Positions 40,233-49,366 are shown, counted from the first letter of the stretch. The stretch is 64,000 nucleotides of DNA from Planobispora rosea (GCF_014648175.1 NZ_BMQP01000026.1:1-64000), one strand, 5' to 3'. Numbers and translations are program-made. Notes: generated by a model not told the origin, from the letters alone.

Positions 40233-42461
40233 ATGAGCAACGACGACCGGGAGGACCGCGGCTCGGTGCTGCCGTTCATCCCGCGCGTGGTCCTGCCGGG
40301 CTCCCTGGACCACCCCGACGACGAGGACGAGCCGGACGTCGACGGCGAGGCCGCCAGCACCGAGACCGATGACGAGGCACCCGCCCCGGGTTGGCCCTCG
40401 CTGCCGAAGGTCGCCGCGATGGGCCCGCCGTTGCACCTGACCGTGCCGGGCGTGCCAGCGCCCGAGCCTGCCAGGAAGGACGACAGCGGCGCGTTCACCC
40501 CGCCGGCTCCGAAGGACCCCGAGGCCCCGACCGCGCGGGACACGCTGGCCACCTGCCTGGCGCTGCTGACGGCGCTGGGGGTGGCTGCGGCCCAGGGCCT
40601 GTGGCAGCGGGCCCGGCACCGCCAGGCGCTGGCCGACCAGGCCCGCGCAGGCGCCGACAAGGCGGCGGTGAAGGCAGCGGCCGCCAGCCCCCGAAGCAGG
40701 CAGACAGGAGACAGCGGCAAAGGCCCCAAGGGGTCGTCGCTGCTGCGCTCGCCCGCAGGCCCGAAGGGCGGGCGTGCCTTCGGCCGCCGGACGGGTGGCG
40801 GCGACGGCAAGCGCAGGCCGGCCAAGGCCGACAAGGATTCCCGCGGCCCGCGCAGCAGACCGCCCAAGGACCGGAACAAATCGCGGCGCTCCCGACGCGA
40901 CCGCCCAGACGAGGACGGCCGACGGCGCAAGCGCCGCTGGAAGCGCAAGGGCCAAGACGAGCTCGGCGGTCCCAAGAACCGCAGAAAGCGGCGCCGAACC
41001 GGCGGCGAGAGCCAAGACGAGGCCAAGGCGAAGCCGAAGAACCGCTGGAAGCGCCGACGGGATAAGAACGGCGGGGACCGGGACACACCGAAGGCCAAGC
41101 CCAAAAGTCGCTGGAAGCGCCGGTGGAAGGGCCGGCGGGACAAAAGCGACGACAAGGCCAAGCAAGCCAAGAAGTCAGCTCGGTGGCGCTGGCGCAGCCG
41201 CCGCGCCAAGGGCGGTGAAAGCGACGACAGCAAGCCCAAGCGCCGCCGGTGGGACCGAGACCGCCGGCACAACAGCAAGGGCAAGACCAAGCCCAAGCAC
41301 CACTGGAAGCGCCGCATCCGCGACAAGAGCGGCAAGGAGGAGGCCACATCAGCGCGATGGCGCTGGCGCGGCCACCGGGACAAAAGCAGCAAGAGCAGAC
41401 GGCCGAAGTGGCGCTGGCGCAGTTCCCGCACCGAGGAGAAGGCCAAGGAGGCGCGCTGGCACGGGAAGAAGGGCCGCTGGCGGTGGTGGAGCGGCGAGAC
41501 CGAAGAGACCGAGCCTAAGTCGCGCTGGCGCTGGAAGAAGAGACGCCGACGCCGTCAGCACACCGGTGGCCAGAGCGAGAGCGAATACAACTCCGGCCAC
41601 AACACCGACGGCCGATCCGGTCCGGATACGGGCCGGGCTGAAGAGCCGCACTTCTTCGACAACTGGGATGACTTCAAGACCTGGGCGCAGGCACAGGCGC
41701 GGGCCTGGGAGGGGCGGGACAGGCCAGATGCGCCTTCACCGCCGCCGGGACCCGGGGGGATGCGGCCGCCGCCGGGCGCCGACCGGCGGACCCGGGTGCG
41801 CGTCGAGCGTGTCGACGAACCGTCCCGTCAGGCCCGGCCCGAACCGTCGACACCTGCGGCGCCGGTCCTCACCGGGACGCCGGGGCGGCCCGCGCTGCCC
41901 GCCGGCCCCGCCCGCACGACCGAGCCTCGCCGCCCTGCGCCGCCGGCGGGTGAGGAAAGTCCGACTGCCCCGGCCAGCGCAGGCCAGACCACGGGAGGCC
42001 CGATGAACCGGCCCATGACCCCGGCCGTGCCCGCGCCGCGTCCGTCCGCCATGGGGGCCATGGCGGTGCACGGCACGCAATACGACGACGATGCCGAGCT
42101 GACCATCCGGGACGTGATCGAAGCCGCCGAGGACGCGGCCCAGGAGATCACCGAGGGCGTGGAGGCGGCCCGCGCCACCGCGGCCGGCGCGGAACGCATG
42201 GCAGGCCGGCTGCAGGCCCTGCACGGCGAGATCGTCGATCTGAAGGTGCCTGGATGGCTGGAGGCCCTCTGGGGGCGGCTGGTCGCCAAGGCCCTGCATG
42301 TGAAGGCGTGCGCGGACGGCCTGGCCGAAGGGCTGCCCGCCGCCGCCGAGGCGATCGCCACGGCGGCCGCCAACGCCGCCGCCCGTGATCTGGGCGTGGC
42401 CGACACCACCCGCGACCACGGGCACATCCGCCCGGCCGAGCGCGAGTACCACGACGAATAG
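40233..42461 (+). CDS. Large Lys/Arg/Trp-rich repeat protein of the transfer region
   Basis: 742 aa; ATG 40233 with AGAGGAG upstream. An acidic N-terminus is followed by one hydrophobic helix (TLATCLALLTALGVAAAQGLW, about 107-127). Residues 175-445 are an extreme low-complexity domain of about eleven units such as NRWKRRRDK, SRWKRRWKGRRDK, ARWRWRSRR and KWRWRSSR, with almost no hydrophobics except Trp. Then come a Pro-rich linker and a helical C-terminal 130 residues (TIRDVIEAAEDAAQEITEGVE). It is likely to bind DNA, peptidoglycan or anionic membrane next to the DNA translocase (inference). Confidence 0.75.
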   Translation: MSNDDREDRGSVLPFIPRVVLPGSLDHPDDEDEPDVDGEAASTETDDEAPAPGWPSLPKVAAMGPPLHLTVPGVPAPEPARKDDSGAFTPPAPKDPEAPTARDTLATCLALLTALGVAAAQGLWQRARHRQALADQARAGADKAAVKAAAASPRSRQTGDSGKGPKGSSLLRSPAGPKGGRAFGRRTGGGDGKRRPAKADKDSRGPRSRPPKDRNKSRRSRRDRPDEDGRRRKRRWKRKGQDELGGPKNRRKRRRTGGESQDEAKAKPKNRWKRRRDKNGGDRDTPKAKPKSRWKRRWKGRRDKSDDKAKQAKKSARWRWRSRRAKGGESDDSKPKRRRWDRDRRHNSKGKTKPKHHWKRRIRDKSGKEEATSARWRWRGHRDKSSKSRRPKWRWRSSRTEEKAKEARWHGKKGRWRWWSGETEETEPKSRWRWKKRRRRRQHTGGQSESEYNSGHNTDGRSGPDTGRAEEPHFFDNWDDFKTWAQAQARAWEGRDRPDAPSPPPGPGGMRPPPGADRRTRVRVERVDEPSRQARPEPSTPAAPVLTGTPGRPALPAGPARTTEPRRPAPPAGEESPTAPASAGQTTGGPMNRPMTPAVPAPRPSAMGAMAVHGTQYDDDAELTIRDVIEAAEDAAQEITEGVEAARATAAGAERMAGRLQALHGEIVDLKVPGWLEALWGRLVAKALHVKACADGLAEGLPAAAEAIATAAANAAARDLGVADTTRDHGHIRPAEREYHDE

Positions 42462-42471
42462 GAGACCCCTG

Positions 42472-42903
42472 GTGAACGAATTGGCCACCACCACGACCGG
42501 TGAGGCGCTGGAGGAGGGCGGCGGCGTCCTATCCCGGCTCATCCGCTATGGCGTCCTGCTGGTCCAGCTCGGCTATGCCGCGGTGCGGCTGAGCGGGCTG
42601 GGTGAGCAGATCCGCGCCACCTACGCCTACGTCGAAGGATGCGCCGCGAGCGTCGTTCAGACCGCTGAGCAGATGGCGCGCCTGGAGGTCGATGACGACA
42701 CCGTGGGTGAGTTTCGCGACGCGGCCGCGGTCGCGACGGGCGTGCTGGATGACGCCGCCGCGATGGCGCAGGCGACCGAGGAGATGTCGATCTTGTTTGA
42801 AGAGGTCCGCGACGCCCACCAAAGCGACTACGGCGGCGTGGTGGAGGCCATCCACACCAAGGACGGCCGTATGGCCAAGTCCGAGTTCTACAGCAACCGC
42901 TGA
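42472..42903 (+). CDS. Hypothetical helical protein of the transfer region, 143 aa
   Basis: GTG 42472 has GGAGA 6 nt upstream. One hydrophobic stretch, VLSRLIRYGVLLVQLGYAAVRLSGLG, is probably amphipathic; the rest is a long helical bundle ending KSEFYSNR. It resembles proteins encoded beside TraB/FtsK-like genes in actinomycete elements, but I cannot name it. It follows the Lys/Arg/Trp-rich protein closely. Confidence 0.7.
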   Translation: MNELATTTTGEALEEGGGVLSRLIRYGVLLVQLGYAAVRLSGLGEQIRATYAYVEGCAASVVQTAEQMARLEVDDDTVGEFRDAAAVATGVLDDAAAMAQATEEMSILFEEVRDAHQSDYGGVVEAIHTKDGRMAKSEFYSNR

Positions 42904-42927
42904 CCAGGCAAAAAGGAGGCCGCTCTT

Positions 42928-43839
42928 ATGGCTATGACCCGCCGGGCCGCCAAGGCACCCGCCGTGCCCGCCTTGGCGCCCCTGGCTGTTGAGGTGCCGC
43001 CCTGGCCCGTGCTGGATCGGTGGCGGCGCCGCCTGGTGGCCGTGCGCAGCGCCACCGGACGCTTGGCCACCCTGGCCGGGGCGTGCGCCGCCGCGACCGG
43101 CCTGTTCACCGGCGAGCTGACCGGGCTGTGCCTGCTGGCCGATGCCGCGCTCAGCCTCGGCGGTCTGGCCACGCTGCGGCTGTGGAAACCGAACGGCCAC
43201 CAGAAGGCAACCGCCAGCGTGCTGTATGTGCTGCCCGGCACCAGCCTGGCCGCCCTGCTGATCGCCCAGCAGCTGACCCCCGGCATCCACCCGGTGGCCA
43301 CCCCGATCGAAGCCGCCGCGCTGACGGCCTGGACGGTCGGCACCTGGGTGCTGCGCCCGGCCGAGATCGGCCGACGCATGCTCACCCCGCCGCCTCCGGC
43401 CGCCGTCGAGCTGGCCCCGGCCGGGCCGGTGGTGAGCGAGCATCCGGCCGCGGCGTGGTGGGCGGCCAAGGCCGCCGTCGTCGGCGGGGTCGCCCCGGCT
43501 ACGGTGCTGGAGGCCATCGAGTCGACCGGCCCCCGCGCCATGCGGGCCATCATCCGCTCCGCCCTGCCGGGCGAGCCGGTCCCGGACATCTCCATCCGCC
43601 GCCTGTCGGCGCTGATGGACATCGCCGAAGACGAGATCACGATCACTGCGGTGTCCGGCCGGGGCGCGGGCGTGCGCCGGCTGACGGTCGGCCGCCCGGA
43701 GCAGGCCGACGACCTGGCCACCCGATGGGCCACGCAGGTCGCCCCGAGCGCGATGCCCGGCACCGTGCTGAAGGAGGTCCAGATCGGCACTCCGGGCGGG
43801 CAGGTGCGCACCATCCCCATCGGCAGGGATGACGCATGA
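42928..43839 (+). CDS. Membrane protein of the transfer region, 303 aa
   Basis: ATG 42928 has AAAAGGAGG 8 nt upstream. Two to three hydrophobic segments lie between residues 40 and 145 (LATLAGACAAATGLFTGELTGLCLLADAAL; ASVLYVLPGTSLAALLIAQQL). The C-terminal 150 residues are soluble with an alpha/beta pattern (EDEITITAVSGRGAGVRRLTVG). Its stop overlaps the translocase start at 43836 (ATGA), so it probably forms part of the membrane-anchored transfer apparatus with it. Confidence 0.75.
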   Translation: MAMTRRAAKAPAVPALAPLAVEVPPWPVLDRWRRRLVAVRSATGRLATLAGACAAATGLFTGELTGLCLLADAALSLGGLATLRLWKPNGHQKATASVLYVLPGTSLAALLIAQQLTPGIHPVATPIEAAALTAWTVGTWVLRPAEIGRRMLTPPPPAAVELAPAGPVVSEHPAAAWWAAKAAVVGGVAPATVLEAIESTGPRAMRAIIRSALPGEPVPDISIRRLSALMDIAEDEITITAVSGRGAGVRRLTVGRPEQADDLATRWATQVAPSAMPGTVLKEVQIGTPGGQVRTIPIGRDDA

Positions 43840-45374
43840 GCACCGCCATGACCCGCCCCGCTGATGGCCTGCTGACGGTGTTCAAGGTCGAGCACCCCGA
43901 GGGCAAAGCGATCACCTACGACCGGGACGCGCTGTGCAAGAAGCTCGGCGTCGACGACCCGGGCCGCCTGATCGTGGAGACCCAGGGCTACCACGGGCTG
44001 GTCATGGTCTACCCGCACAACCCGCTGGCCCAGGTGCGCGCCGTCACCCGTGAAGACCTGATCATGGACCGGCACGGCCGCTACACCGCCGGGTTCTACC
44101 ACAACGGCCAGCCCGTGCGGAAACGGCTGTTCGACCCCTCCACCGGCTCGGCGCAGCGGTTCGTGCTGATCGGCACCACCGGCGCCGGCAAGTCCAAGAC
44201 GCTGCAGCTGCAGCTGATCGCCGAGAAGATCAACGGCATCTGCACGTGGCTGGCCGACCTCAAAGAGGGCCAGTCGGTGCCCGAAGCCGCCGGCAACGTG
44301 GATTGGCGGGTCACCAGCCTCGAAGGCGCCGTCCTGATGCTGATGGCGGGCGTGGAGGTCGCCAAGGCGCGGATGCGCCGCTACAGCGCTCTGGGCCGCA
44401 ACGCCTTCGTGCTCGGCGATGACCCGCTGTTGCATATCCACATTGACGAGGTCAACCGGCTGCTGGAGCGCGGCAGCCCGTATCGCGCGCTGGCCACGCG
44501 ATTGATCAAAGAGCTGTCGCGGACCGGCCGGTCGGTGGGCGTGGGCATCGGCCTGGCCGCCCAGGCATTCCACCTGGAAGAACTCGGCGGATCCGACACC
44601 TTGCGGGCGATGATGAAGACCGGCGAAGTCACGCTGCTGCGCTGGACCAGCAGCATGATGCGCCAGCTGGTGGCCGACGGCATCTTGCAGATCGGATCGC
44701 AGCTGTTGCCGATCCCCGAGACGCTGGCTCCGACCGTGCTGCGCTCGCCCTTCGATGTGGCCGGCGACGACAGCGACGTCCCGGGCACCCAGGGCATGGC
44801 CTACTACGTGTCCGGGCCGCGCCCGACCTCCCTCATGCGCCACCTGCGGGTGGGCTCCATCGCCCCGCTGCCCGGTCTCGATCCCGAGATCCTCGCCCTG
44901 TACGGGCCGGAGGAGCCCCGCCGCCTGGAGGAGGCCTCGCTGCAGGCGCTCGACGGCGACGGCATCGAGTACATGGCCTATGCGCTGCGCAACGACGACG
45001 GCGCCATGGCTGCCTTGTGCGCCCAGTTCGCCGACGCCGTGCGCACGAGCAAGACCAAGGCCGGGCGAGGCCCAACGGCCCCGGCTGATGCCGACGCCGA
45101 CGATCACGCCAACGACGACCACAACAGCGAAGATGGCGAGGACGACGGCGGCGGCGACGCCACTTTGCCGCCCGCCTCCCTGCCCGAGCGCATCCTGGCC
45201 GTCCTGAAGGCCGCCACGGCCCCGATGAGCGCCGCCGCCATCTGCGAGGCCGTCAACGCCGATGGCGGCCGGCAGGTAGGGCTCGGCGCCGTGCGCAACG
45301 TCCTGACGCGACTGTCCGCGCCCGAGAACGGCCCGGTCACCCGCCCCGGGCACGGCCTGTACGCCCTCGCCTGA
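43836..45374 (+). CDS. FtsK/TraB-like DNA translocase
   Basis: 512 aa. The P-loop is GTTGAGKSKT at about residues 113-122, Walker B is LLHIHIDEVNRL near residue 205, and RTGRSVGVGIGLAAQAFHLEELGG follows, as in FtsK/SpoIIIE translocases. The C-terminal 65 residues (ILAVLKAATAPMSAAAICEAV to GHGLYALA) form a winged helix like FtsK gamma/TraB DNA recognition. Membrane anchoring is likely provided by the upstream protein, since none is visible here. Such proteins move double-stranded plasmid DNA between mycelia. Confidence 0.88.
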   Translation: MSTAMTRPADGLLTVFKVEHPEGKAITYDRDALCKKLGVDDPGRLIVETQGYHGLVMVYPHNPLAQVRAVTREDLIMDRHGRYTAGFYHNGQPVRKRLFDPSTGSAQRFVLIGTTGAGKSKTLQLQLIAEKINGICTWLADLKEGQSVPEAAGNVDWRVTSLEGAVLMLMAGVEVAKARMRRYSALGRNAFVLGDDPLLHIHIDEVNRLLERGSPYRALATRLIKELSRTGRSVGVGIGLAAQAFHLEELGGSDTLRAMMKTGEVTLLRWTSSMMRQLVADGILQIGSQLLPIPETLAPTVLRSPFDVAGDDSDVPGTQGMAYYVSGPRPTSLMRHLRVGSIAPLPGLDPEILALYGPEEPRRLEEASLQALDGDGIEYMAYALRNDDGAMAALCAQFADAVRTSKTKAGRGPTAPADADADDHANDDHNSEDGEDDGGGDATLPPASLPERILAVLKAATAPMSAAAICEAVNADGGRQVGLGAVRNVLTRLSAPENGPVTRPGHGLYALA

Positions 45375-45411
45375 CCCCCACCATTCCCTGATCGACAAGG
45401 ACCCGCCCATC

Positions 45412-46167
45412 ATGACCATCCCGGCCCCGGCCCTCAGGACCGCCCCGAGCGTGGAGATCACCTCCTTCGGGTACGGCCACGCCCCGGCACCGACCGCGGA
45501 CATCGTCATCGACGCCCGCCGCCGCTTCCGCAACCCCCACCACGACCCCCGGATGCGGGAGCTGACCGGCCTGAACGACCGGGTCCACGGCCACGTCATG
45601 ACCACCCCGGGCGTGGCCGCCGCCGTCGCGCACACCGCCCAGCTCGCCGCCGAGCTGACCACCACCACCGGCGCCCCGGTCACCGTCGCGATCGGCTGCG
45701 CCGGCGGCCGCCACCGCTCGGTGGCCATGGCCGAAGATCTCGCCGACGAGCTGGACGGCGCGGGCGTGCACGTCACCGTGACCCACCGGGACGTGGCCAA
45801 GCCCGTGCTGCCCGCCGCCGCGGCGGCACACGCCCCCGAGGATCCGCAGGCCCCTGCGGACCGGCGACCGGAAGCCCGCACCAAGGGCCCGCTGAGCGGC
45901 CGCCGCCTGCTGATGGCCCGGCTGGCGATCATCGATGCCGTCGCCGTCACCGTGGCGCTGCCGCTGCTGGCCGAGCGGCTGATGGCCATGTTCGCGCTGC
46001 CGCTCCTGGTCGCGCTGGCCGCCTACACCGTGGTGCTGGCCGCCGCCGGCACCGTCGCCTGGCGCGGCTGGCGAGGCCGGTCGACCCCGCTGCCTGTCCG
46101 CCTAGTGGTGGACGCCGCCGCGGCGCTCGCCCTGGCCGCCATCGTCACCGCGTTCCTGACCACCTGA
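45412..46167 (+). CDS. RapZ C-terminal-domain protein with two to three transmembrane helices
   Basis: 251 aa. Residues 15-130 match the RapZ C-terminal domain: DARRRFRNPHHDPRMRELTG, then VAIGCAGGRHRSVAMAEDLADEL and VTVTHRDV. In RapZ this domain binds small RNA and metabolites. Here it lacks the N-terminal kinase domain and is joined to a hydrophobic C-terminus (LAIIDAVAVTVALPLLAERL; LLVALAAYTVVLAAAGTVAW; LALAAIVTAFL), an unusual membrane fusion. It follows the translocase by 37 nt. Confidence 0.85.
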   Translation: MTIPAPALRTAPSVEITSFGYGHAPAPTADIVIDARRRFRNPHHDPRMRELTGLNDRVHGHVMTTPGVAAAVAHTAQLAAELTTTTGAPVTVAIGCAGGRHRSVAMAEDLADELDGAGVHVTVTHRDVAKPVLPAAAAAHAPEDPQAPADRRPEARTKGPLSGRRLLMARLAIIDAVAVTVALPLLAERLMAMFALPLLVALAAYTVVLAAAGTVAWRGWRGRSTPLPVRLVVDAAAALALAAIVTAFLTT

Positions 46168-46208
46168 CCCGTCCGAGCTCCACACCGTTCCCACCGAAGG
46201 AGAACCCG

Positions 46209-47213
46209 ATGGTCAACACCGACCTGTCCCCGACCGGCCACCGCGTCCTGATCCCGGCCTACACCGGCCACAGCTACGCCGTCGACGACGACCAAGCCGC
46301 CGCCGTCCTGAACCACGCGCTGGGCTACATCGCCGACGGCCGGCCGTTCACGCCCGCCGCGCTGGCCGACGTCCTGGACGTCACCGGCCAGAGCCGTTCC
46401 TGGCTGCTGCAGCAACTGGCCAGCAAGGTCCGCGACGACCTGCTGGAGCGCGACCCCAGCCAGGGCACCTACACCGTCATCGACCCCACCCGGGTGCTGG
46501 CCGACGCCCACCGCGCCGAACTCGAGCTCGCCGGCGAACTCGACGACCCGCCCGCCACCGCCAGCCGGCGCCACTCGCTGCGGCTGCTGACCTTCGATGC
46601 GCGCACCGAGGCCGCGGCCGCCATGAGCGAGCTGACCGCCTTGGCCGCGGTCCTGGCCCGGGCCGCTGAGATACCCGCGATCACGCTGAGCATCGGCCGC
46701 CAGAACGAGGCGGTGACCGGCGAGCGCGATGCGGCGACCGGCACCCTGGTCCTCGGCGTGGACGAGATGCTGCTGTACGGCGACGCCACCACCGCCGACG
46801 GCCAGGCGGCCGCCGGAGCGATGGCCTACCAGATCACCGCCGCCACCTGGCGGCCGCCGCGCATCCTGAGCCTGATCGGCCACGTCTTCGGCCTGGCCGT
46901 GCTCGCGCTGATGGTCGCCGCCATCACCTCTGCCCCCGCAGAGCTCATGTCCGCCCTCATCGGGGCAACCCTGGGCGTGGGCCTGGCCCACCAGCACCGC
47001 GCCCACCACCAGATCCACGCCCTCGACGCCGCCGCCGCCCGCGCCCTGGATGAGGCCGGGCTGGACGGGCGGGCCTGCCTGGAGGCGATGTTCACCGACC
47101 TGGAGCGCACCGAGGGCCGCATCTACCGGTGGATCACCTGGCACCTGGAGGGCTTCCCGCCCGCCCGCAAGCGCCGCCAGCAGCTCACCCGCCACTACGC
47201 CGCGGCCGCCTGA
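46209..47213 (+). CDS. Membrane protein resembling an M48-type peptidase without HExxH
   Basis: 334 aa; GAAGGAGAA precedes ATG 46209. After an N-terminal region with an HTH-like TPAALADVLDVTGQSRSWLLQQL, the layout GTLVLGVDEMLLYGD ... AAGAMAYQITAATWRP ... hydrophobic hairpin ... IHALDAAAARALDEAGLDGRACLEAMFTDLER follows the order of M48 proteases. The helix that should carry HExxH reads AMAYQI, so it is probably inactive. This assignment rests on layout only. Confidence 0.7.
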   Translation: MVNTDLSPTGHRVLIPAYTGHSYAVDDDQAAAVLNHALGYIADGRPFTPAALADVLDVTGQSRSWLLQQLASKVRDDLLERDPSQGTYTVIDPTRVLADAHRAELELAGELDDPPATASRRHSLRLLTFDARTEAAAAMSELTALAAVLARAAEIPAITLSIGRQNEAVTGERDAATGTLVLGVDEMLLYGDATTADGQAAAGAMAYQITAATWRPPRILSLIGHVFGLAVLALMVAAITSAPAELMSALIGATLGVGLAHQHRAHHQIHALDAAAARALDEAGLDGRACLEAMFTDLERTEGRIYRWITWHLEGFPPARKRRQQLTRHYAAAA

Positions 47214-47259
47214 GCGCCCCACCTCGGCACCGATCCCACCACCGGAAGGACGACCAACG

Positions 47260-47763
47260 ATGATCCCCACCACTGAGCAGATCGGCACCTTCGACCTGGA
47301 CACCTGGCACCTCGTGCCCACCGAGGCCAACCCCGAGGACCACGAGCACGGCGGCTGGGCCATCGCCGGCGGCGACGATGACGAATACGACCTGTTCATC
47401 GAGATCGCCGACGCCGAATACCCCCGCACAGTCGCCGAGTTCGTCCTGGCGGCCGTCCAACAGCACGCCACCCGGCTGCGCCTGGGCGCGGCCGCAGACG
47501 ACGCCCTGGCCGCCCGGGAGCGGCTGCTGGCTGATGAATGCGACGCGGTGCTGATCAACGAGTCATCGCCCCGGCGGGTGATGGACCTCATCGGCCGCAT
47601 CGGCCAGCTGGCCACCGAACTCGCCGGCGCCCGCCCGCCGGTGCACAACACCGAGCGCATGGTGCGGATGTACGACCAGGTCGCCGAGATCACCGCCATC
47701 GCCCTGGCCTGGATGGAGGCCATCTGCGCCCACCACGACGTGCCCCGCCGCCAGGCCCTCTGA
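47260..47763 (+). CDS. Hypothetical acidic protein, 167 aa
   Basis: ATG 47260 follows GGAAGGACG. The N-terminal half is acidic (GGDDDEYDLFIEIADAEYP) and the C-terminal half helical (MVRMYDQVAEITAIALAWMEAIC). No membrane segment or cysteine cluster. Not recognised. Confidence 0.7.
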   Translation: MIPTTEQIGTFDLDTWHLVPTEANPEDHEHGGWAIAGGDDDEYDLFIEIADAEYPRTVAEFVLAAVQQHATRLRLGAAADDALAARERLLADECDAVLINESSPRRVMDLIGRIGQLATELAGARPPVHNTERMVRMYDQVAEITAIALAWMEAICAHHDVPRRQAL

Positions 47764-47867
47764 CCCGTCGGGACGGGCGCGCACCACCGTGGCCAATCCG
47801 CCAAGACAACCCACGTCGGGCGCGCCCGCTCACCCCAGTTCCTCTGATCGAGACCAGGAGTAGCTCC

Positions 47868-48386
47868 ATGATGCCAACCCCCTCCACCCGCTCCGTCCCG
47901 GCCGGTACCGGCCTACAACCCCAGGACCGGCAGGCGATCTTGCAGGCTGAGGCTGAGGCCGCCTGCACCGAGCTCGGACGCATCGACATCAAGGCCACCG
48001 CACTGCTGAGCATGGCGGGCACGATGTTCGCGATCGCATCGGCCGCCATCACGGTGAAGGTTCCGCCGCCCGCGGAGCTGAGCGCCGTCGGCCTCGGCAC
48101 CGTCTTCCTGGCGGCCGCGATCGTGATGCTGCTGATCGTCATCCGCCCCGCCCTGCCCCGCCGCGGCCAGAACGGGTACGGCTTCGCTGCCCACGCTGAG
48201 GCCACCGGTCCCGATGAGTTGGTCACCGCGCTGACCGCCGACCCCGAACACCGCCTAGCCACCGAGGTACTGCGCCTGTCACTGCTGGCCCGCGCCAAGT
48301 ACACCCGGCTGCGCCGGGGCGTGCACCTGCTGCTGGCTGCCCTGGCCGTTCTGGTCGCGGCGCTGCCGCTGGGGGTACTGGCATGA
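47868..48386 (+). CDS. Pycsar-effector-like (PycTM-type) membrane protein
   Basis: 172 aa; ATG 47868 with AGGAG 7 nt upstream. GRIDIKATALLSMAGTMFAIASAAITV matches the D.KA..LL..aG helix typical of the Pycsar effector transmembrane family. A second helix is VFLAAAIVMLLIVIRPAL; a soluble helix with LRLSLLARAKYTRLRRG precedes the last helix. No nucleotide cyclase gene is adjacent, so a complete Pycsar defence system is not evident; it may be an orphan or transfer-associated homologue. It is coupled to the DUF5131 gene by ATGA. Confidence 0.75.
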   Translation: MMPTPSTRSVPAGTGLQPQDRQAILQAEAEAACTELGRIDIKATALLSMAGTMFAIASAAITVKVPPPAELSAVGLGTVFLAAAIVMLLIVIRPALPRRGQNGYGFAAHAEATGPDELVTALTADPEHRLATEVLRLSLLARAKYTRLRRGVHLLLAALAVLVAALPLGVLA

Positions 48387-49366
48387 CCGGCATCAGCAAG
48401 ATCGAGTGGACTGACGTCACCTGGAACCCGGTTCGCGGCTGCAGCAAGGTCAGCCGCGGCTGTGACCACTGCTACGCCGAGGCGATCTCCACCCACTGGA
48501 ACGGCCCCGGCTCCTTCGACGTGGTCCGGCTCGTGCCCGAGGTGCTGGAGGCGCCGCTGCGCTGGCACCGGCCTCGCCGCGTCTTCATCAACTCCATGAG
48601 CGACGCGCTGCACGAGGCCGTGCCTGACGACTTCGTCATCCAGATGTTCGCCACCATGGCCGCCGCATCGCAGCACACCTTCCAGTTGCTGACCAAACGG
48701 CACGCCCGGCTGCGCACGCTGCTGGCCAGTCCCGACTTCGCCGACGCGGTGCTGCAGGAGGCCACCGGCCGCTACGGCGCCGCCGTCCGCACCCCCTGGC
48801 CGCTGCCCAACCTGTGGGCCGGCGTGTCGGTCGAAGACCAGCGCTGGGCCGACATCCGCATCCCTGCCCTGCTCAAGACCCCCGCCATGGTGCGATTTCT
48901 CAGCGTCGAGCCCATGTTGGGGCCGGTCGACCTGTCGCGCTGGCTTGGCATCGAGTACATGGAGTCCTTTGAGGGCTGGGGCGAAGAGCTGTTTGCGTCC
49001 CTGGCCGGATGGGTCGGCCCGGCCGCAGGCCTGCACTGGGTCATCGCCGGCGGCGAGTCCGGGCCCCGGGCCCGTCCGCCGCACCCTGACTGGTTCCGGA
49101 CCCTGCGTGACCAGTGCGCCGCATCAGGCACCGCTTTTTTCTTCAAGCAATTCGGTCAATGGAGTCCGGACCTGGACGGGCCCGGCCGCCTGGTCGGCGT
49201 GCTGCCTGATGGCACCGTCGTCGAGCCCTCGCCCGACGATTTCGCCGAAGGCTCCGCCACGATGCGCCGCTGCCGCAGCAAGCACGCCGCCGGCCGCGAG
49301 CTCGACGGCCGTACCCACGACGCCTTCCCCGCCACTTCCGGCCAGGAGCCCCCCCATGCTGCCTGA
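48383..49366 (+). CDS. DUF5131 (phage Gp37/Gp68-type) radical-SAM-like protein
   Basis: 327 aa. IEWTDVTWNPVRGCSKVSRGCDHCYAE carries cysteines C20, C27 and C30, the family signature, possibly an iron-sulfur site. RRVFINSMSDALHE, then FQLLTKRHARL, LWAGVSVEDQRWADIRIP and WVIAGGESGPRARPPHPDW are further hallmarks. The family is widespread on phages and plasmids; its reaction is not established to my knowledge. The next gene starts inside its 3' end. Confidence 0.9.
   Translation: MTGISKIEWTDVTWNPVRGCSKVSRGCDHCYAEAISTHWNGPGSFDVVRLVPEVLEAPLRWHRPRRVFINSMSDALHEAVPDDFVIQMFATMAAASQHTFQLLTKRHARLRTLLASPDFADAVLQEATGRYGAAVRTPWPLPNLWAGVSVEDQRWADIRIPALLKTPAMVRFLSVEPMLGPVDLSRWLGIEYMESFEGWGEELFASLAGWVGPAAGLHWVIAGGESGPRARPPHPDWFRTLRDQCAASGTAFFFKQFGQWSPDLDGPGRLVGVLPDGTVVEPSPDDFAEGSATMRRCRSKHAAGRELDGRTHDAFPATSGQEPPHAA

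Noticed and set aside
42888..45989. Very long minus-strand open frame (over 1000 codons) opposite the transfer genes
   Set aside because: It is antisense to five well-supported genes including the translocase; its composition is that of a GC-bias shadow and it lacks a ribosome-binding site.
47868..48386. Complete Pycsar defence operon
   Set aside because: No uridylate/cytidylate cyclase gene is visible on either side within the window.
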